A stretch of 64,000 bases of DNA from DASRCB01 sp035653295. GTDB lineage: Bacteria > Acidobacteriota > Terriglobia > Bryobacterales > Bryobacteraceae. The notes beneath the pieces were generated by a model. That model did no database searches and was not told the DNA's origin. It saw only the letters and a list, made by a program, of their open reading frames with translations. The stretch lies in the NCBI GenBank assembly GCA_035653295.1, contig DASRCB010000140.1, forward strand, positions 36,725 through 100,724, in the 5' to 3' direction. Positions 8,578 to 17,114 of this stretch are shown here, one piece after another (position 1 is the stretch's first letter; each line of letters begins with the position of its first letter). Both the position numbers and the translations under genes were made by a program.

Positions 8578-9716
8578 CGAAACCGGATCGGATGCGCTTC
8601 GTCGTCCTCGGGCTATCGATCACTTCCTCCTGGGGCAACGGCCACGCAACCACGTACCGGGCGTTGCTGCGCGAACTGGCCGCGCGAGGCCATGATGTGC
8701 TGTTCCTCGAGCGGGACGTGCCGTGGTACGCGTCCAACCGTGACCTGCCCGACCCCGGCTTCTGCCGGACCGAGCTATACTCCAGCCTCGAGGAGCTCAA
8801 GACCCGTTTCGCGCGCGAGGTGCGCGCCGCCGATGTCGTTATCGTCGGCTCGTACGTGCCCGAAGGTGTCGCTGTGGGCCAGTGGGTGATCCGCACCGCC
8901 CGCGGCGTGACGGCGTTTTACGACATCGACACCCCGGTGACGCTGGCAAAGCTGTCGCGCGGCGATGAAGAGTATCTCAGCCCCGCGCTCATCCCGCAGT
9001 ATCGGCTGTACTTCTCGTTCACCGGCGGACCGACGCTGCGCTTTCTCGAGCGGCACTACGGATCGCCGCGCGCCCGGGCGCTTTACTGCTCCGTCGACCC
9101 GGGCCTCTATTATCCGGAGCCTGAGCGGCGGAGGAAGTGGGATCTCGGATATCTCGGGACTTACGGTGAAGACCGGCAGCCGGCGTTGAACGCGCTTCTG
9201 GTGGACCCGGCGCGGCAGTGGCACGGCGGCCATTTCATCGTCGCGGGCCCGCTGTATCCCGCGCACCTGAAATGGCCGAAGAACGTGGCCCGTGTCGATC
9301 ATCTGCCCCCCGGCGAGCACCGCGCGTTCTACAACGCGCAGCGCTATACCCTGAACGTCACGCGAGCGGATATGGTGCGCGCCGGGTATTCGCCCAGTGT
9401 GAGACTGTTCGAGGCAGCAGCCTGTGGAACGCCGATTATCAGCGATCGCTGGGACGGTCTGGACACGATCTTCAAACCCGGGGCGGAAATCCTGCTGGCC
9501 ACGGATACGCAGGAAGCGCTCCGCGTACTCCGCGAGATGCCGGAGCAGGAGCGGCTGCGCATCGGCGATCGCGCACGCAGGCGCGTGCTGGCGAAGCACA
9601 CGGCCGCGCATCGGGCCGCGGAACTGGAGCGGCACGTCCTCGAGTATCTGGATGTAACGAAATCGCGGCTGGTGCGCGTGGATCTATCAACCGTGGCGGC
9701 GCGCTCGCGTCTGTAG
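8574..9716 (+). CDS. Glycosyltransferase, CgeB-like (third tandem copy)
   Basis: 380 residues if started at the GTG at 8574 that overlaps the preceding TGA (GTGA), the pattern used elsewhere in this operon. A later ATG at 8592 (MRFVVLGLSITSSWGNGHA) is an alternative; the open frame reaches back further, but inside the previous gene. It shares with its two neighbours the N-terminal WGNGHATTYR and GHDVLFLERD segments and a C-terminal LNVTRADMVRAGYSPSVRLFEAAACGTPIISD. Last gene of the glycan cassette. Confidence 0.83.
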   Translation: MTKPDRMRFVVLGLSITSSWGNGHATTYRALLRELAARGHDVLFLERDVPWYASNRDLPDPGFCRTELYSSLEELKTRFAREVRAADVVIVGSYVPEGVAVGQWVIRTARGVTAFYDIDTPVTLAKLSRGDEEYLSPALIPQYRLYFSFTGGPTLRFLERHYGSPRARALYCSVDPGLYYPEPERRRKWDLGYLGTYGEDRQPALNALLVDPARQWHGGHFIVAGPLYPAHLKWPKNVARVDHLPPGEHRAFYNAQRYTLNVTRADMVRAGYSPSVRLFEAAACGTPIISDRWDGLDTIFKPGAEILLATDTQEALRVLREMPEQERLRIGDRARRRVLAKHTAAHRAAELERHVLEYLDVTKSRLVRVDLSTVAARSRL

Positions 9717-9731
9717 CACACGGAGGTCCAC

Positions 9732-10583
9732 ATGAAAGGTGAAGGCCGATTTGAGGCCGAACAGCAGCAGCCCGGTGAAGAGCACCGGATGCGCGAGAAA
9801 CCCAGCTCCGAGAAAGACACCCATCAGGGTAGCGGCAAGCTGCGGGATCGGGTCGCAATCATAACCGGGGGCGACAGCGGAATCGGGCGAGCGGTAGCGG
9901 TTGCGTTCGCCAAAGAAGGCGCGAACGTGACCATCGCTTACCTGGATGAGCACAAGGATGCAGAGGAGACGAAGCGCCTGGTCGAGGAAAAGGGGCGCCA
10001 ATGTCACGCCATCGCCGGCGATGTCGGCCAGGAGGAGCACTGCCGCCGTATCGTCGACGAGACGGTGAGCAGGTTCGGCAAGCTGGACGTCCTGATCAAC
10101 AACGCCGCCGAGCAGCATGATCGTGACTCCATCGAGGAAATCAGCGAGGACCAGTTGGTACGCACGTTCCGCACCAACATCTTTGCTCAGTTTTTTATGG
10201 TGAAGGCCGCGCTGAAGCACCTGAAAGAAGGCAGCGCGATCGTGAACACGACATCGGTCACGGCCTATCGCGGCAGCGGGCATTTGCTCGACTATTCATC
10301 AACGAAGGGCGCGATCATCGCCTTCACGCGCTCGCTCTCGCAGAACCTCGCGAAGAAGAAGATTCGGGTGAATGCGGTCGCTCCGGGACCCATATGGACG
10401 CCGCTGATTGTGTCCACATTCCCGAAGGAGAAGGTGGAGAAGTTCGGCAAAGACGTGCCGCTGGAGCGTCCGGGTCAGCCTGACGAGGTGGCTCCCTGCT
10501 ACGTATTCCTGGCCTCAGACGACGCTTCGTACATGACCGGCCAGTGTCTGCATCCGAACGGGGGCGAGATTATCAACGGCTGA
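9732..10583 (+). CDS. SDR family oxidoreductase (YghA/YhdF-like)
   Basis: 283 residues. A charged N-terminal extension (about 36 residues) precedes the classical SDR core: TGGDSGIG at residues 45-52, NNAA at about 123-126, a Ser near 175 and YxxxK at Y188/K192. This extension and the QPDEVAPCYVFLASDDASYMTGQ tail fit the YghA/glucose-ribitol dehydrogenase-like group often linked to general stress. GGAGG lies 6 nt before the ATG. It starts 15 nt after the last glycosyltransferase, so it may be co-transcribed, though its family link is with stress genes rather than glycans. Confidence 0.87.
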   Translation: MKGEGRFEAEQQQPGEEHRMREKPSSEKDTHQGSGKLRDRVAIITGGDSGIGRAVAVAFAKEGANVTIAYLDEHKDAEETKRLVEEKGRQCHAIAGDVGQEEHCRRIVDETVSRFGKLDVLINNAAEQHDRDSIEEISEDQLVRTFRTNIFAQFFMVKAALKHLKEGSAIVNTTSVTAYRGSGHLLDYSSTKGAIIAFTRSLSQNLAKKKIRVNAVAPGPIWTPLIVSTFPKEKVEKFGKDVPLERPGQPDEVAPCYVFLASDDASYMTGQCLHPNGGEIING

Positions 10584-10615
10584 GCCGCATCTAACAGCGA
10601 AAGGAGAGTTTGTTC

Positions 10616-11182
10616 ATGGCGAGAACAGTGCAACAAGAGGTTTTGACCGACCACGACGAAATCCGGGAGTGGGCGGAGCAGCGGAACGCGTCACCCGCGT
10701 GCGTGCGTGGCACGGGTGGGCGCGGGGATACAGGCATGCTGCGACTGGATTTTCCGGGCTACAGCGGCGAAACCAGCCTGGAGCACATTGACTGGGACGA
10801 GTGGTTTCAGAAGTTCGATGAGAAGAACCTGGCCCTGCTGGTAGAGGGTGAGGGCGGCTCGGCCCCGAATTTCAACAAGCTGGTTTCGCGCGCGACGGCA
10901 AACGGAGGGCGGTCGCGCTCCCGAGCGAGCGGCCGCGGGGGCGCCGCGAAAAAGGCAGCCGGCGGCAGGAAAGCTTCGGGTCCTAAAAAGTCGGCGAGTG
11001 CTAAGAAATCGCCGGGAAAAAAAGCCGCTGCCACAAAGTCCTCAGCCGGGAAGAAAACTGCCGGAAAGAAGGCAGCCGGACAGGGCGGCGGGGCGAAAAA
11101 GGCTGCCGGACGGAAGTCGGCGGCGAAGAAAACCGGCGGCTCGCGCGGGGGCTCGAACCGCGGAGGGGGACGTGGTCGCTAG
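10616..11182 (+). CDS. Small protein with histone-H1-like Lys/Ala/Gly tail
   Basis: 188 residues. Residues 1-80 are a compact acidic domain (TDHDEIREWAEQR ... LRLDFPGYSG ... IDWDEWFQKFDEKNLALL). I recognise this as a small uncharacterised family, sometimes mislabelled as a branching enzyme. Residues 95-188 are low-complexity repeats of AKKAAG, GKKAA, KKSA and RGG, as in bacterial H1-like and SWIB-tail DNA-binding proteins. Start ATG at 10616 is 7 nt after AAGGAGAG; a TTG two codons earlier is less likely. It probably binds nucleic acid; that is inferred only from the tail. It ends 4 nt from the convergent gene. Confidence 0.75.
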   Translation: MARTVQQEVLTDHDEIREWAEQRNASPACVRGTGGRGDTGMLRLDFPGYSGETSLEHIDWDEWFQKFDEKNLALLVEGEGGSAPNFNKLVSRATANGGRSRSRASGRGGAAKKAAGGRKASGPKKSASAKKSPGKKAAATKSSAGKKTAGKKAAGQGGGAKKAAGRKSAAKKTGGSRGGSNRGGGRGR

Positions 11183-11186
11183 TCGA

Positions 11187-12524
11187 TCAACCGAGCTTGT
11201 AAGGGGCCCGGTATTCGTACTGAAGCAGACGGTTCGCGCCTTCGTTGTTCGTGAACCTCTCGTTTGCGGTATCCCACTTGAGGACCGCCTCGGTTTTTAG
11301 CGCGATATTTCCGATCAGGGTCGCCGTCGTTGATAGATGGCCGGTGAGGATATCTGCGTTGCACTTCCCCCGGCTGCGGACGCATTCGAGGAAGTTCCTC
11401 GCGTGCGCTGTATCGGCGTAGGCGTTCCCCTTTGCGCTGCGCGCCTCGATGACCGCGTGGCGTGTCTTGTCGTACGCTTCCTCGCGTCGGCGATCCAGAG
11501 GAGTGAGCGACGGGCGCGCCTGTTCGGTGATCGCTTCGGGCACGACCTCCCATCCGTGCGGGGAAAGAAACATCGTGCCCTTTGTCCCGCGGAGTTCCAT
11601 CTCCGCGCCGCGCTGGTTGGCGGGCGCGCCGTTCGCGTTGAGCTGGCTAAAAGTCATGAGCGTGGGTCCGTCGAACTCCCACATGGCTTCCAGCGTGTCG
11701 GGAATTTCGCGGTTATCTCTTACCGCATATCTGCCCCCGAATGCGGCCACCTTCCGAGGCGCGTCCTGGCCAATGCACCAGCGCAGCGCATCCACAAAAT
11801 GGGTTCCGAAGTTGGTCATCTGCCCACCTGAATACCCGTAGAACCAGCGGAAATCGTAATACATGCGATTGCGGTTATACGGAACCCAGGGAGCCGGCCC
11901 GAGCCAGTGATCCCACGCCCACGCATCAGGGGGCGTTTCGTTGGGAGGATTTCCGATGCCGCTCGGCCATTCGTTGTTGGGGAGATGACCCCTGGCCACC
12001 GTGACCTGGCCGAGTCCGCCGGAGCGAACGAATTCGACCGCCTGGCGAACCACATCCGACGAGCGTCGCTGCGTGCCGACCTGAACGACGCGGTTGCTGC
12101 GATTCGCCGTCTCGACCATGCGGCGCCCTTCAACTACCGTGAGCGAAAGCGGCTTCTCGACATAAACGTCCTTGCCCGCGTTGCAGGCATCAATGAACAT
12201 CAGGGCATGCCAGTGATCCGGAGTGGCGATTACCACGGCATCGACGTCCTTGTCCTCGAGCAGTTCGCGGTACTCGCGGTAGTGTTTAGGATTCGTGCCC
12301 GCACGTGTGGCGGCGAAGTCGAGGTAATCGGGGCGCAAATCGCAGATTGCGACCGTTTGGGCGCCGCATTCCAGAAACGCGTCGTGCACCTGGGATCCGC
12401 GGTTGCCGAGTCCGATGAATCCCATGCGCACTCGGTTATTCGCCCCGAGCACGCGCGAGGAACTGATGGCGGTGGCCGCCGTGGCGCTGGCCAGGACGAA
12501 ATCGCGACGAGTTGGCTCCTGCAT
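11187..12524 (-). CDS. Gfo/Idh/MocA family oxidoreductase with Tat-like leader
   Basis: 445 residues. The leader is TRRDFVLASATAATA, an RR motif followed by a hydrophobic stretch ending near SSSRVLGAN, a Tat-type signal. The NAD(P)-binding motif GLGNRG is at residues 38-43, and the EKP motif (E123-K124-P125) of the family is in YVEKPLSL. The long C-terminal domain with WDHWLGPAPWVPYN fits glycoside/inositol-type dehydrogenases common in Planctomycetes and Acidobacteria. It likely oxidises a sugar or sugar acid outside the cytoplasm, bound to a cofactor carried through Tat. It converges on the H1-tailed gene. Confidence 0.87.
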   Translation of the reverse strand: MQEPTRRDFVLASATAATAISSSRVLGANNRVRMGFIGLGNRGSQVHDAFLECGAQTVAICDLRPDYLDFAATRAGTNPKHYREYRELLEDKDVDAVVIATPDHWHALMFIDACNAGKDVYVEKPLSLTVVEGRRMVETANRSNRVVQVGTQRRSSDVVRQAVEFVRSGGLGQVTVARGHLPNNEWPSGIGNPPNETPPDAWAWDHWLGPAPWVPYNRNRMYYDFRWFYGYSGGQMTNFGTHFVDALRWCIGQDAPRKVAAFGGRYAVRDNREIPDTLEAMWEFDGPTLMTFSQLNANGAPANQRGAEMELRGTKGTMFLSPHGWEVVPEAITEQARPSLTPLDRRREEAYDKTRHAVIEARSAKGNAYADTAHARNFLECVRSRGKCNADILTGHLSTTATLIGNIALKTEAVLKWDTANERFTNNEGANRLLQYEYRAPYKLG

Positions 12525-12627
12525 TGGACCTCCCGATTACTGAGTGTATTTCACAGCTTTCCGTCCGGCAGGCGCTCTGAAACCGGGTGCGGGGCCTCGT
12601 CGGCCGGCAGGGTCTCAGCCGCTGGTT

Positions 12628-13164
12628 CTACCGGATCGCCGCTTCAATCATCCTGACCCGCTCGACAAGAGTTCCCGGCGCAACTGAGATCAGTTCGAAC
12701 CCGAAATCGCGGTACGTTTCTTCGTGGATTTTCTCAAAACGCAGTGTCTCCTCGAAGCTGATTCGCCGCGCTTCGGTAGCCTTGATGAATCCGAGGTTGC
12801 GAACGAAGAACGCGCGATTCTCGTAGATTTCTTCTCTTTTGATGCGCTCCAGCTCGGTTGCGAGAACCGGTGAAACCGTGCGCCCGAGAAACGCAGCGAG
12901 CGCCGCGGTGCAGACGGCGGAACGATCGTGAAACTGAAGCCGGTCGGGCTGAAACGAAGCCCGAATCTGACGCTCCCGTTGCAGCGCGGCGATCACGTCA
13001 ATGAACGAGGCGTGCCTCCACGGTTCAATCGCGCCTCTGGCCTGCGCTGCGGCAATTACGTCAGTGGCCGCCTCTTCCACCACACTGAACCCATCGAGCT
13101 CCAATTGGCGAAGGATGGCCGTTTTCCCCGTACCCGGCGCCCCGGTGATGATGAACCTTTGCAT
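12628..13164 (-). CDS. AAA-type ATPase / NTPase, small (AAA_28-like)
   Basis: 178 residues with a perfect Walker A at residues 8-15 (GAPGTGKT) right after a beta strand, and FHDRSAVCTAALAAFLG as the likely Walker B/Sensor region (the FxDR element is typical of this kinase-like family). These proteins look like nucleotide kinases and are often annotated as AAA_28. Function unknown. It stands alone between two catabolic genes; the following 103 nt upstream hold nothing recognisable. Confidence 0.78.
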   Translation of the reverse strand: MQRFIITGAPGTGKTAILRQLELDGFSVVEEAATDVIAAAQARGAIEPWRHASFIDVIAALQRERQIRASFQPDRLQFHDRSAVCTAALAAFLGRTVSPVLATELERIKREEIYENRAFFVRNLGFIKATEARRISFEETLRFEKIHEETYRDFGFELISVAPGTLVERVRMIEAAIR

Positions 13165-13179
13165 GGTGTCCGAGGGTGC

Positions 13180-13396
13180 TCAGTAGGTGCGAATCCGCGC
13201 TTTCTGGTAAGCGTCGCGCATTGCGTCAGACGATCCGCTTCGGCCGCCATGTATTGCCGAGGGCGGGGAGCAGATCGCGCCCATCGCACGCGCCAGCAGT
13301 TGCCTGCGCACACGATCCGCTCTTGCCGCCCTGGCTCGCCGCCCTGCGCGGCCATGATGATGGCGGAGCCGGCGGCGAGAAATTGTCGTCGGTCAT
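13180..13396 (-). pseudogene. Degraded short gene with Tat-like leader
   Basis: An ATG at 13396 opens MTDDNFS in one frame, but the next frame reads DRRQFLAAGSAIIMAAQGG, a convincing Tat-like leader: one inserted base after ATGACCGA would join them. In the third frame the region ends in a natural-looking C-terminus, MRDAYQKARIRTY followed by TGA at 13182-13180. The leader and tail are thus in different frames only about 130 nt apart. I read this as a secreted-protein gene reduced by internal deletion and frameshift. The parent family cannot be named. Confidence 0.35.
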
Positions 13397-13410
13397 GGCT
13401 GTTCCGTCCG

Positions 13411-14205
13411 TTATGGCGCCTTCCGGCGGTGGGCCTGAATGTAGCTGGCCACTGTCCTGACCGTGTCCAGCCAGACGCCATTAGCGGGCTCTTTGGCGTA
13501 CTTCAGCAGTTGCTCCAGAGCGGCGGCGCGTGTCACCTGGTGGCCGCTGGCCCCGATGTCGTGCCCGGCGAATACCACCCAGCCACCCGTCTTCTCGGCG
13601 GTAGCGATGACCGCCCGCAGTTCCTCGAAGCTCGTCTCGTCGGAATCGATCCCCAGCAGTTGTGCGAAATCGCAGAATGCAGGATCGTTTGCCGCCTCGT
13701 CGCGAAAGCCGCGGCCGGCGAGAAAGCGTTTGGCCACGAGCGGCACGTAGCTCTGCGTCTGCTCGCCTCGCCGAATGAACTTCTCGCCGCACGGGTACGC
13801 AAACGTGACAGCGCGAATGCCGAGCAGTCGCTCGATATCCGCGTTCGCTCCATCCATCTCGTTCGCAATCATCGCCGGCGAGTAGGTCTCGAGCGCATGA
13901 TTGCGCGACCACCCGAAGTTGCCGCTGCAGGGGTGGGAGGTGGTGTGATTGCCGATTTCGTAGCCGCTGTCCGCGGCGGCTTTCCATTGGGGCAGGCGGT
14001 CTTTCATATTCGGCGGGTTGACGTAGAACGTAACCTTCGCCCCATATCGGTCGAAAAGCGGAACGCCAACGTCCACCTGGCTGTTGCGGGCATCGTCAAA
14101 AGAGAGGCTAACGGCGACGCGCTTGCCCTCGGGCCAGCGAAATGTGGCAGTCTGGCCGACGCACGTGCCCACCAAACCGAGTATCGCGAGCGAGCTCAGT
14201 CTCAT
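13411..14205 (-). CDS. Polysaccharide deacetylase (NodB homology, CE4-like), secreted
   Basis: 264 residues from the ATG at 14205, whose ATGA overlaps the stop of the preceding isochorismatase-like gene. Signal peptide at residues 1-18 (LSSLAILGLVGTCVGQ). NodB motif 1 is SFDDA (D37, D38) and motif 2 is H87-TTS-H91-P, giving the metal-binding D-H-H triad. It should remove acetyl (or formyl) groups from a polysaccharide or related substrate in the periplasm. The longer frame that starts 15 nt upstream lacks support because it would place charged residues before the signal. Confidence 0.85.
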   Translation of the reverse strand: MRLSSLAILGLVGTCVGQTATFRWPEGKRVAVSLSFDDARNSQVDVGVPLFDRYGAKVTFYVNPPNMKDRLPQWKAAADSGYEIGNHTTSHPCSGNFGWSRNHALETYSPAMIANEMDGANADIERLLGIRAVTFAYPCGEKFIRRGEQTQSYVPLVAKRFLAGRGFRDEAANDPAFCDFAQLLGIDSDETSFEELRAVIATAEKTGGWVVFAGHDIGASGHQVTRAAALEQLLKYAKEPANGVWLDTVRTVASYIQAHRRKAP

Positions 14206-14972
14206 TGCCTGCTCCGCCACACGATGTCGCCGCTTGCGACCGTAGGCGCCCAGAATCGTTCGATATATTCAATCACCAGCTCGGTTCCGCGCTCATGGCT
14301 GACGTGCGGAGAATCGGCCGGATTGTACATGCTGTCGGTGAGGTCGCGCACAAGTACGCAGGGCACACCCCAGCGGGTCATCTGCTTGATTGCGAACGAA
14401 CGATTGAGCACGCACATGTTCGTGTGCACGCCCATTATCAAGACCGTCCGGATGCCGCGCATCCGCAGGTAGCTGTAGATTTCCCCACCGTTGTCCGAAA
14501 TGACGTCCTGACGACCGATGGTCAACAGCGGGGTTTCGCGCGTCCAGGCTTTCCGGAAGCTCTCGCCGGTATCGCAGCCGCCTTTGGTGTCGTCGATGGG
14601 CAGAGGAGGGTCGTCGTGCGCGAGTTGAGGTGGCGGATCCGCGTGGGGAGCTTTCAGAATGGCCGCGCGCTGGGGATAGTCTGCGTAGAAATCGATCGTC
14701 TCCGATGGTGCATGCACGATAAGAACGCCGGCGGCGCACGCTTTCTTCAGAAACGGGTCCATGCGGCCGGCAAGTTCCGCGACGCGCCGCGTAGCGCCGC
14801 TGCACCAGTGCTGGTCCCACATGTCGCAAACGATGACCGCCGTCCGCGCGGCGGCAATCCGCTTCACTTCAACGTGCGGCTGGCCGCTCGCGTCACGGCT
14901 GCGCAATGGCATCTCCAGCGACTGCGGCCAGAGGGGAACCGCCATCGCCGCCAGAAGAAGCAGGATCCGCAT
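14202..14972 (-). CDS. Isochorismatase-like cysteine hydrolase with signal peptide
   Basis: 256 residues with a cleavable signal (ILLLLAAMAVPLWPQS). The cysteine hydrolase core has D50 in VIVCDMWD and the nucleophile C187 in GVHTNMCVLNRS, the family's D-K-C arrangement; the Lys is not certain. Cytoplasmic relatives cleave isochorismate, nicotinamide or N-carbamoyl amides; an exported version is common in Bryobacterales catabolic clusters. It sits between an exported Gfo/Idh/MocA protein and the deacetylase, with 3-nt and -4-nt spacing, so the three genes form one operon. Confidence 0.83.
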   Translation of the reverse strand: MRILLLLAAMAVPLWPQSLEMPLRSRDASGQPHVEVKRIAAARTAVIVCDMWDQHWCSGATRRVAELAGRMDPFLKKACAAGVLIVHAPSETIDFYADYPQRAAILKAPHADPPPQLAHDDPPLPIDDTKGGCDTGESFRKAWTRETPLLTIGRQDVISDNGGEIYSYLRMRGIRTVLIMGVHTNMCVLNRSFAIKQMTRWGVPCVLVRDLTDSMYNPADSPHVSHERGTELVIEYIERFWAPTVASGDIVWRSRQ

Positions 14973-14975
14973 GAT

Positions 14976-16163
14976 TCAAATCTCCACGATTCGCTGTTCG
15001 CGATTCCACCGCACCCGCCGACCGTGTTTCAGAGATAAATTTGCCAGCTGCGCGGGCAGAGCGGCCTGGAAGCCAATCGCCACCGGGGCCGTTGGCGTCT
15101 CGCGAGTTCTGACGCACTTCAGGAAGTTTGCCACGTGCACGTCCGTTGCATGAGCGAAGCCGTACTGCGAAGCCCGGCTGATGACCGCGGTCTCCTCGGC
15201 GCCCTGCCGGAATACCTGGCACGTCTCGCGGCCGATATCCATCCGCGCCGCATCGCCGTCGAGCTGGTTTAGCTGGTCGTTCTTCGTTTTGTATCTCATC
15301 GCCGCGTAGTTCAGGGCGAACGTCGCGACAAAATCCTCCGGGTACTCGGCGGTCGCCACCACCGACTCGGGCGTGTCCACTCCCGGCATATGCGGCCTGC
15401 CGGCCGATGCGTTCACCGCGCCAGGAAAGCCGGCGTTCATCAGCAGATGAATGCCGTCGAAAACGTGCGCGCCCTGGTCGGCCAGAATGCCGCCGGCGTA
15501 ATCGGAGTAGAGTCGCCACTGGCGAAAGCGGTTGGCGTCAAACGGGCGGCGCGGCGCCGGGCCCTGCCACTGCTCCCAGTCCAGTGGACCGTCCAGCTTC
15601 GTGGCAGCGGGCGTCCGCAGGTTGTTGTTCAGCCACCAGGAGCGGACCATGCGAACGTTGCCCAGCACGCCCGAACCAATAATCCCGCGCGCCTCCAGGT
15701 ACAGGTCGTAACTGCGCCGCTGCATGCCGACCTGGACGATATTCCTCGATCTGGCTGCGGCGTCCATCAGCTCGACACCCTGCTGCGGCGTCTGGCACAG
15801 CGGCTTCTCAATGTACACGTCTTTACCTGCGGCGAGCGCGTCGAGCAGCATGCGATGGTGCCAGTGCTCTGGCGTGGCGATGAGAACTGCGTCTATGTCG
15901 CGTTGATCCAGCAGGCGGCGGTAATCGCGATACGCAGTGGCATGTGCGCCTGCGGCGGATGCGGCCGAAAGCGCCTGCTCCAGATTCGGCTCGTACACGT
16001 CGCAGATGCCCGCCACCCGGACATCACTGCTCTTCTGGAATACGCCCATAACGAACGTGCCCCGGCCGCCGCTGCCAATCACCCCGAGCCGCAGCCGGTC
16101 GCTTTGCGCGGCCATTGCCGCCATCCCGCCGCCGCCCGCGAGGAAGAACGTTCTTCGGTTCAT
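14976..16163 (-). CDS. Gfo/Idh/MocA family oxidoreductase with Tat-like leader
   Basis: 395 residues. The leader MNRRTFFLAGGGGMAAMAA is Tat-like. The nucleotide-binding motif is GVIGSGGRG (about residues 27-35) and the EKP motif E119-K120-P121 is in YIEKPLCQ. It is only distantly similar to the copy at 11187. It is divergent from the isomerase gene at 16197, with just 33 nt between the two starts, so a shared bidirectional promoter is likely. Substrate unknown, probably a sugar. Confidence 0.87.
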   Translation of the reverse strand: MNRRTFFLAGGGGMAAMAAQSDRLRLGVIGSGGRGTFVMGVFQKSSDVRVAGICDVYEPNLEQALSAASAAGAHATAYRDYRRLLDQRDIDAVLIATPEHWHHRMLLDALAAGKDVYIEKPLCQTPQQGVELMDAAARSRNIVQVGMQRRSYDLYLEARGIIGSGVLGNVRMVRSWWLNNNLRTPAATKLDGPLDWEQWQGPAPRRPFDANRFRQWRLYSDYAGGILADQGAHVFDGIHLLMNAGFPGAVNASAGRPHMPGVDTPESVVATAEYPEDFVATFALNYAAMRYKTKNDQLNQLDGDAARMDIGRETCQVFRQGAEETAVISRASQYGFAHATDVHVANFLKCVRTRETPTAPVAIGFQAALPAQLANLSLKHGRRVRWNREQRIVEI

Positions 16164-16196
16164 GTTCGCCCGTTGGACATCAGTCTATTATGTTTT

Positions 16197-17114
16197 TTGG
16201 CTCTCTCACGGCGTGAACTGATTGGGGCGGCGGCGGGCGCCTCCATGCTCGCTGCGCCCGCGCGGGCAACCGGCCTGACGGTCGCGATCTTCTCGAAGCA
16301 CCTGCAGTTCCTCACGGGAGAGCAACTGGCGACGACCGCGGCTGAGCTGGGCTTCGACGGCGTGGATCTTACCGTGCGCGCCGGCGGCCATGTTGAGCCC
16401 GCCCGTGTCGCGCAGGACCTGCCACCGCTCGTTTCGCTGATTCGCGCGCACGGACTGGCCGCGCCGATGATCACCACCGACATCGTCGACGCCGGTACGC
16501 CCTATGTTGCCGATATCCTGCGCGTAATGGCGTCACTCGGAATCCCGCGGTATCGCTGGGGCGGGTTCCGGTATATCGACGCAATGCCACTGGCCAAACA
16601 ACTCGAACCGATTCGGCCGCGGATTGCCCATCTCGCGGAGCTGAACCGGCAGTACGGCGTTGGCGCGATGTATCACACCCACTCCGGACGCAACCAGGTG
16701 GGAGCGTCCATCTGGGATCTTCACGAACTGCTCAACGGCCTGGATCCGGCGCTGGTCGGCGTGAACTACGACGTCGGACACGCGACCGTCGAAGGCGGTC
16801 TGGGCGGGTGGATCAACAGTTTCCGCATTACCGGCGGCTATCTGCGGGGCATTGCCGTGAAGGATTTCCTCTGGGCTCGCGACGAGGATGGCGCCTGGTC
16901 ACCGCACTGGAAACCACTGGGTCAGGGAATGGTCCGGTTCCCGGAGTTTTTCGAGATGGTGCGGGCAGCGGGCTTCTCCGGACCCGTACAACTTCACTTT
17001 GAGTATCCGCTCGGCGGCGCCAACGACGGCGCGCGTACCCTGACCGTGCCGCGCGACGAGGTGTTCAGCGCGATGAAACGGGATCTGCGCCAACTGCGAA
17101 GATGGCTGGCGTGA
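16197..17114 (+). CDS. Sugar phosphate isomerase/epimerase-like TIM barrel with Tat-like leader
   Basis: 305 residues from a TTG at 16197, which places LSRRELIGAAAGASMLAAP as a Tat-like leader. The open frame continues 800 nt upstream, but it crosses the divergent gene and is not plausible. The barrel starts GLTVAIFSKHLQFL and carries the xylose-isomerase-like metal/substrate segments (DGVDLTVR, MYHTHSG, NYDVGHAT, VQLHFEYPL). No good ribosome binding site is visible before the TTG, so the transcript may be short-leadered. Its TGA overlaps the next ATG. Confidence 0.78.
   Translation: MALSRRELIGAAAGASMLAAPARATGLTVAIFSKHLQFLTGEQLATTAAELGFDGVDLTVRAGGHVEPARVAQDLPPLVSLIRAHGLAAPMITTDIVDAGTPYVADILRVMASLGIPRYRWGGFRYIDAMPLAKQLEPIRPRIAHLAELNRQYGVGAMYHTHSGRNQVGASIWDLHELLNGLDPALVGVNYDVGHATVEGGLGGWINSFRITGGYLRGIAVKDFLWARDEDGAWSPHWKPLGQGMVRFPEFFEMVRAAGFSGPVQLHFEYPLGGANDGARTLTVPRDEVFSAMKRDLRQLRRWLA

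Noticed and set aside
15390..16196. N-terminal extension of the TIM-barrel isomerase frame
   Set aside because: It runs antisense through the divergent Gfo/Idh/MocA gene; a Tat-like leader right after the TTG at 16197 marks the real start.
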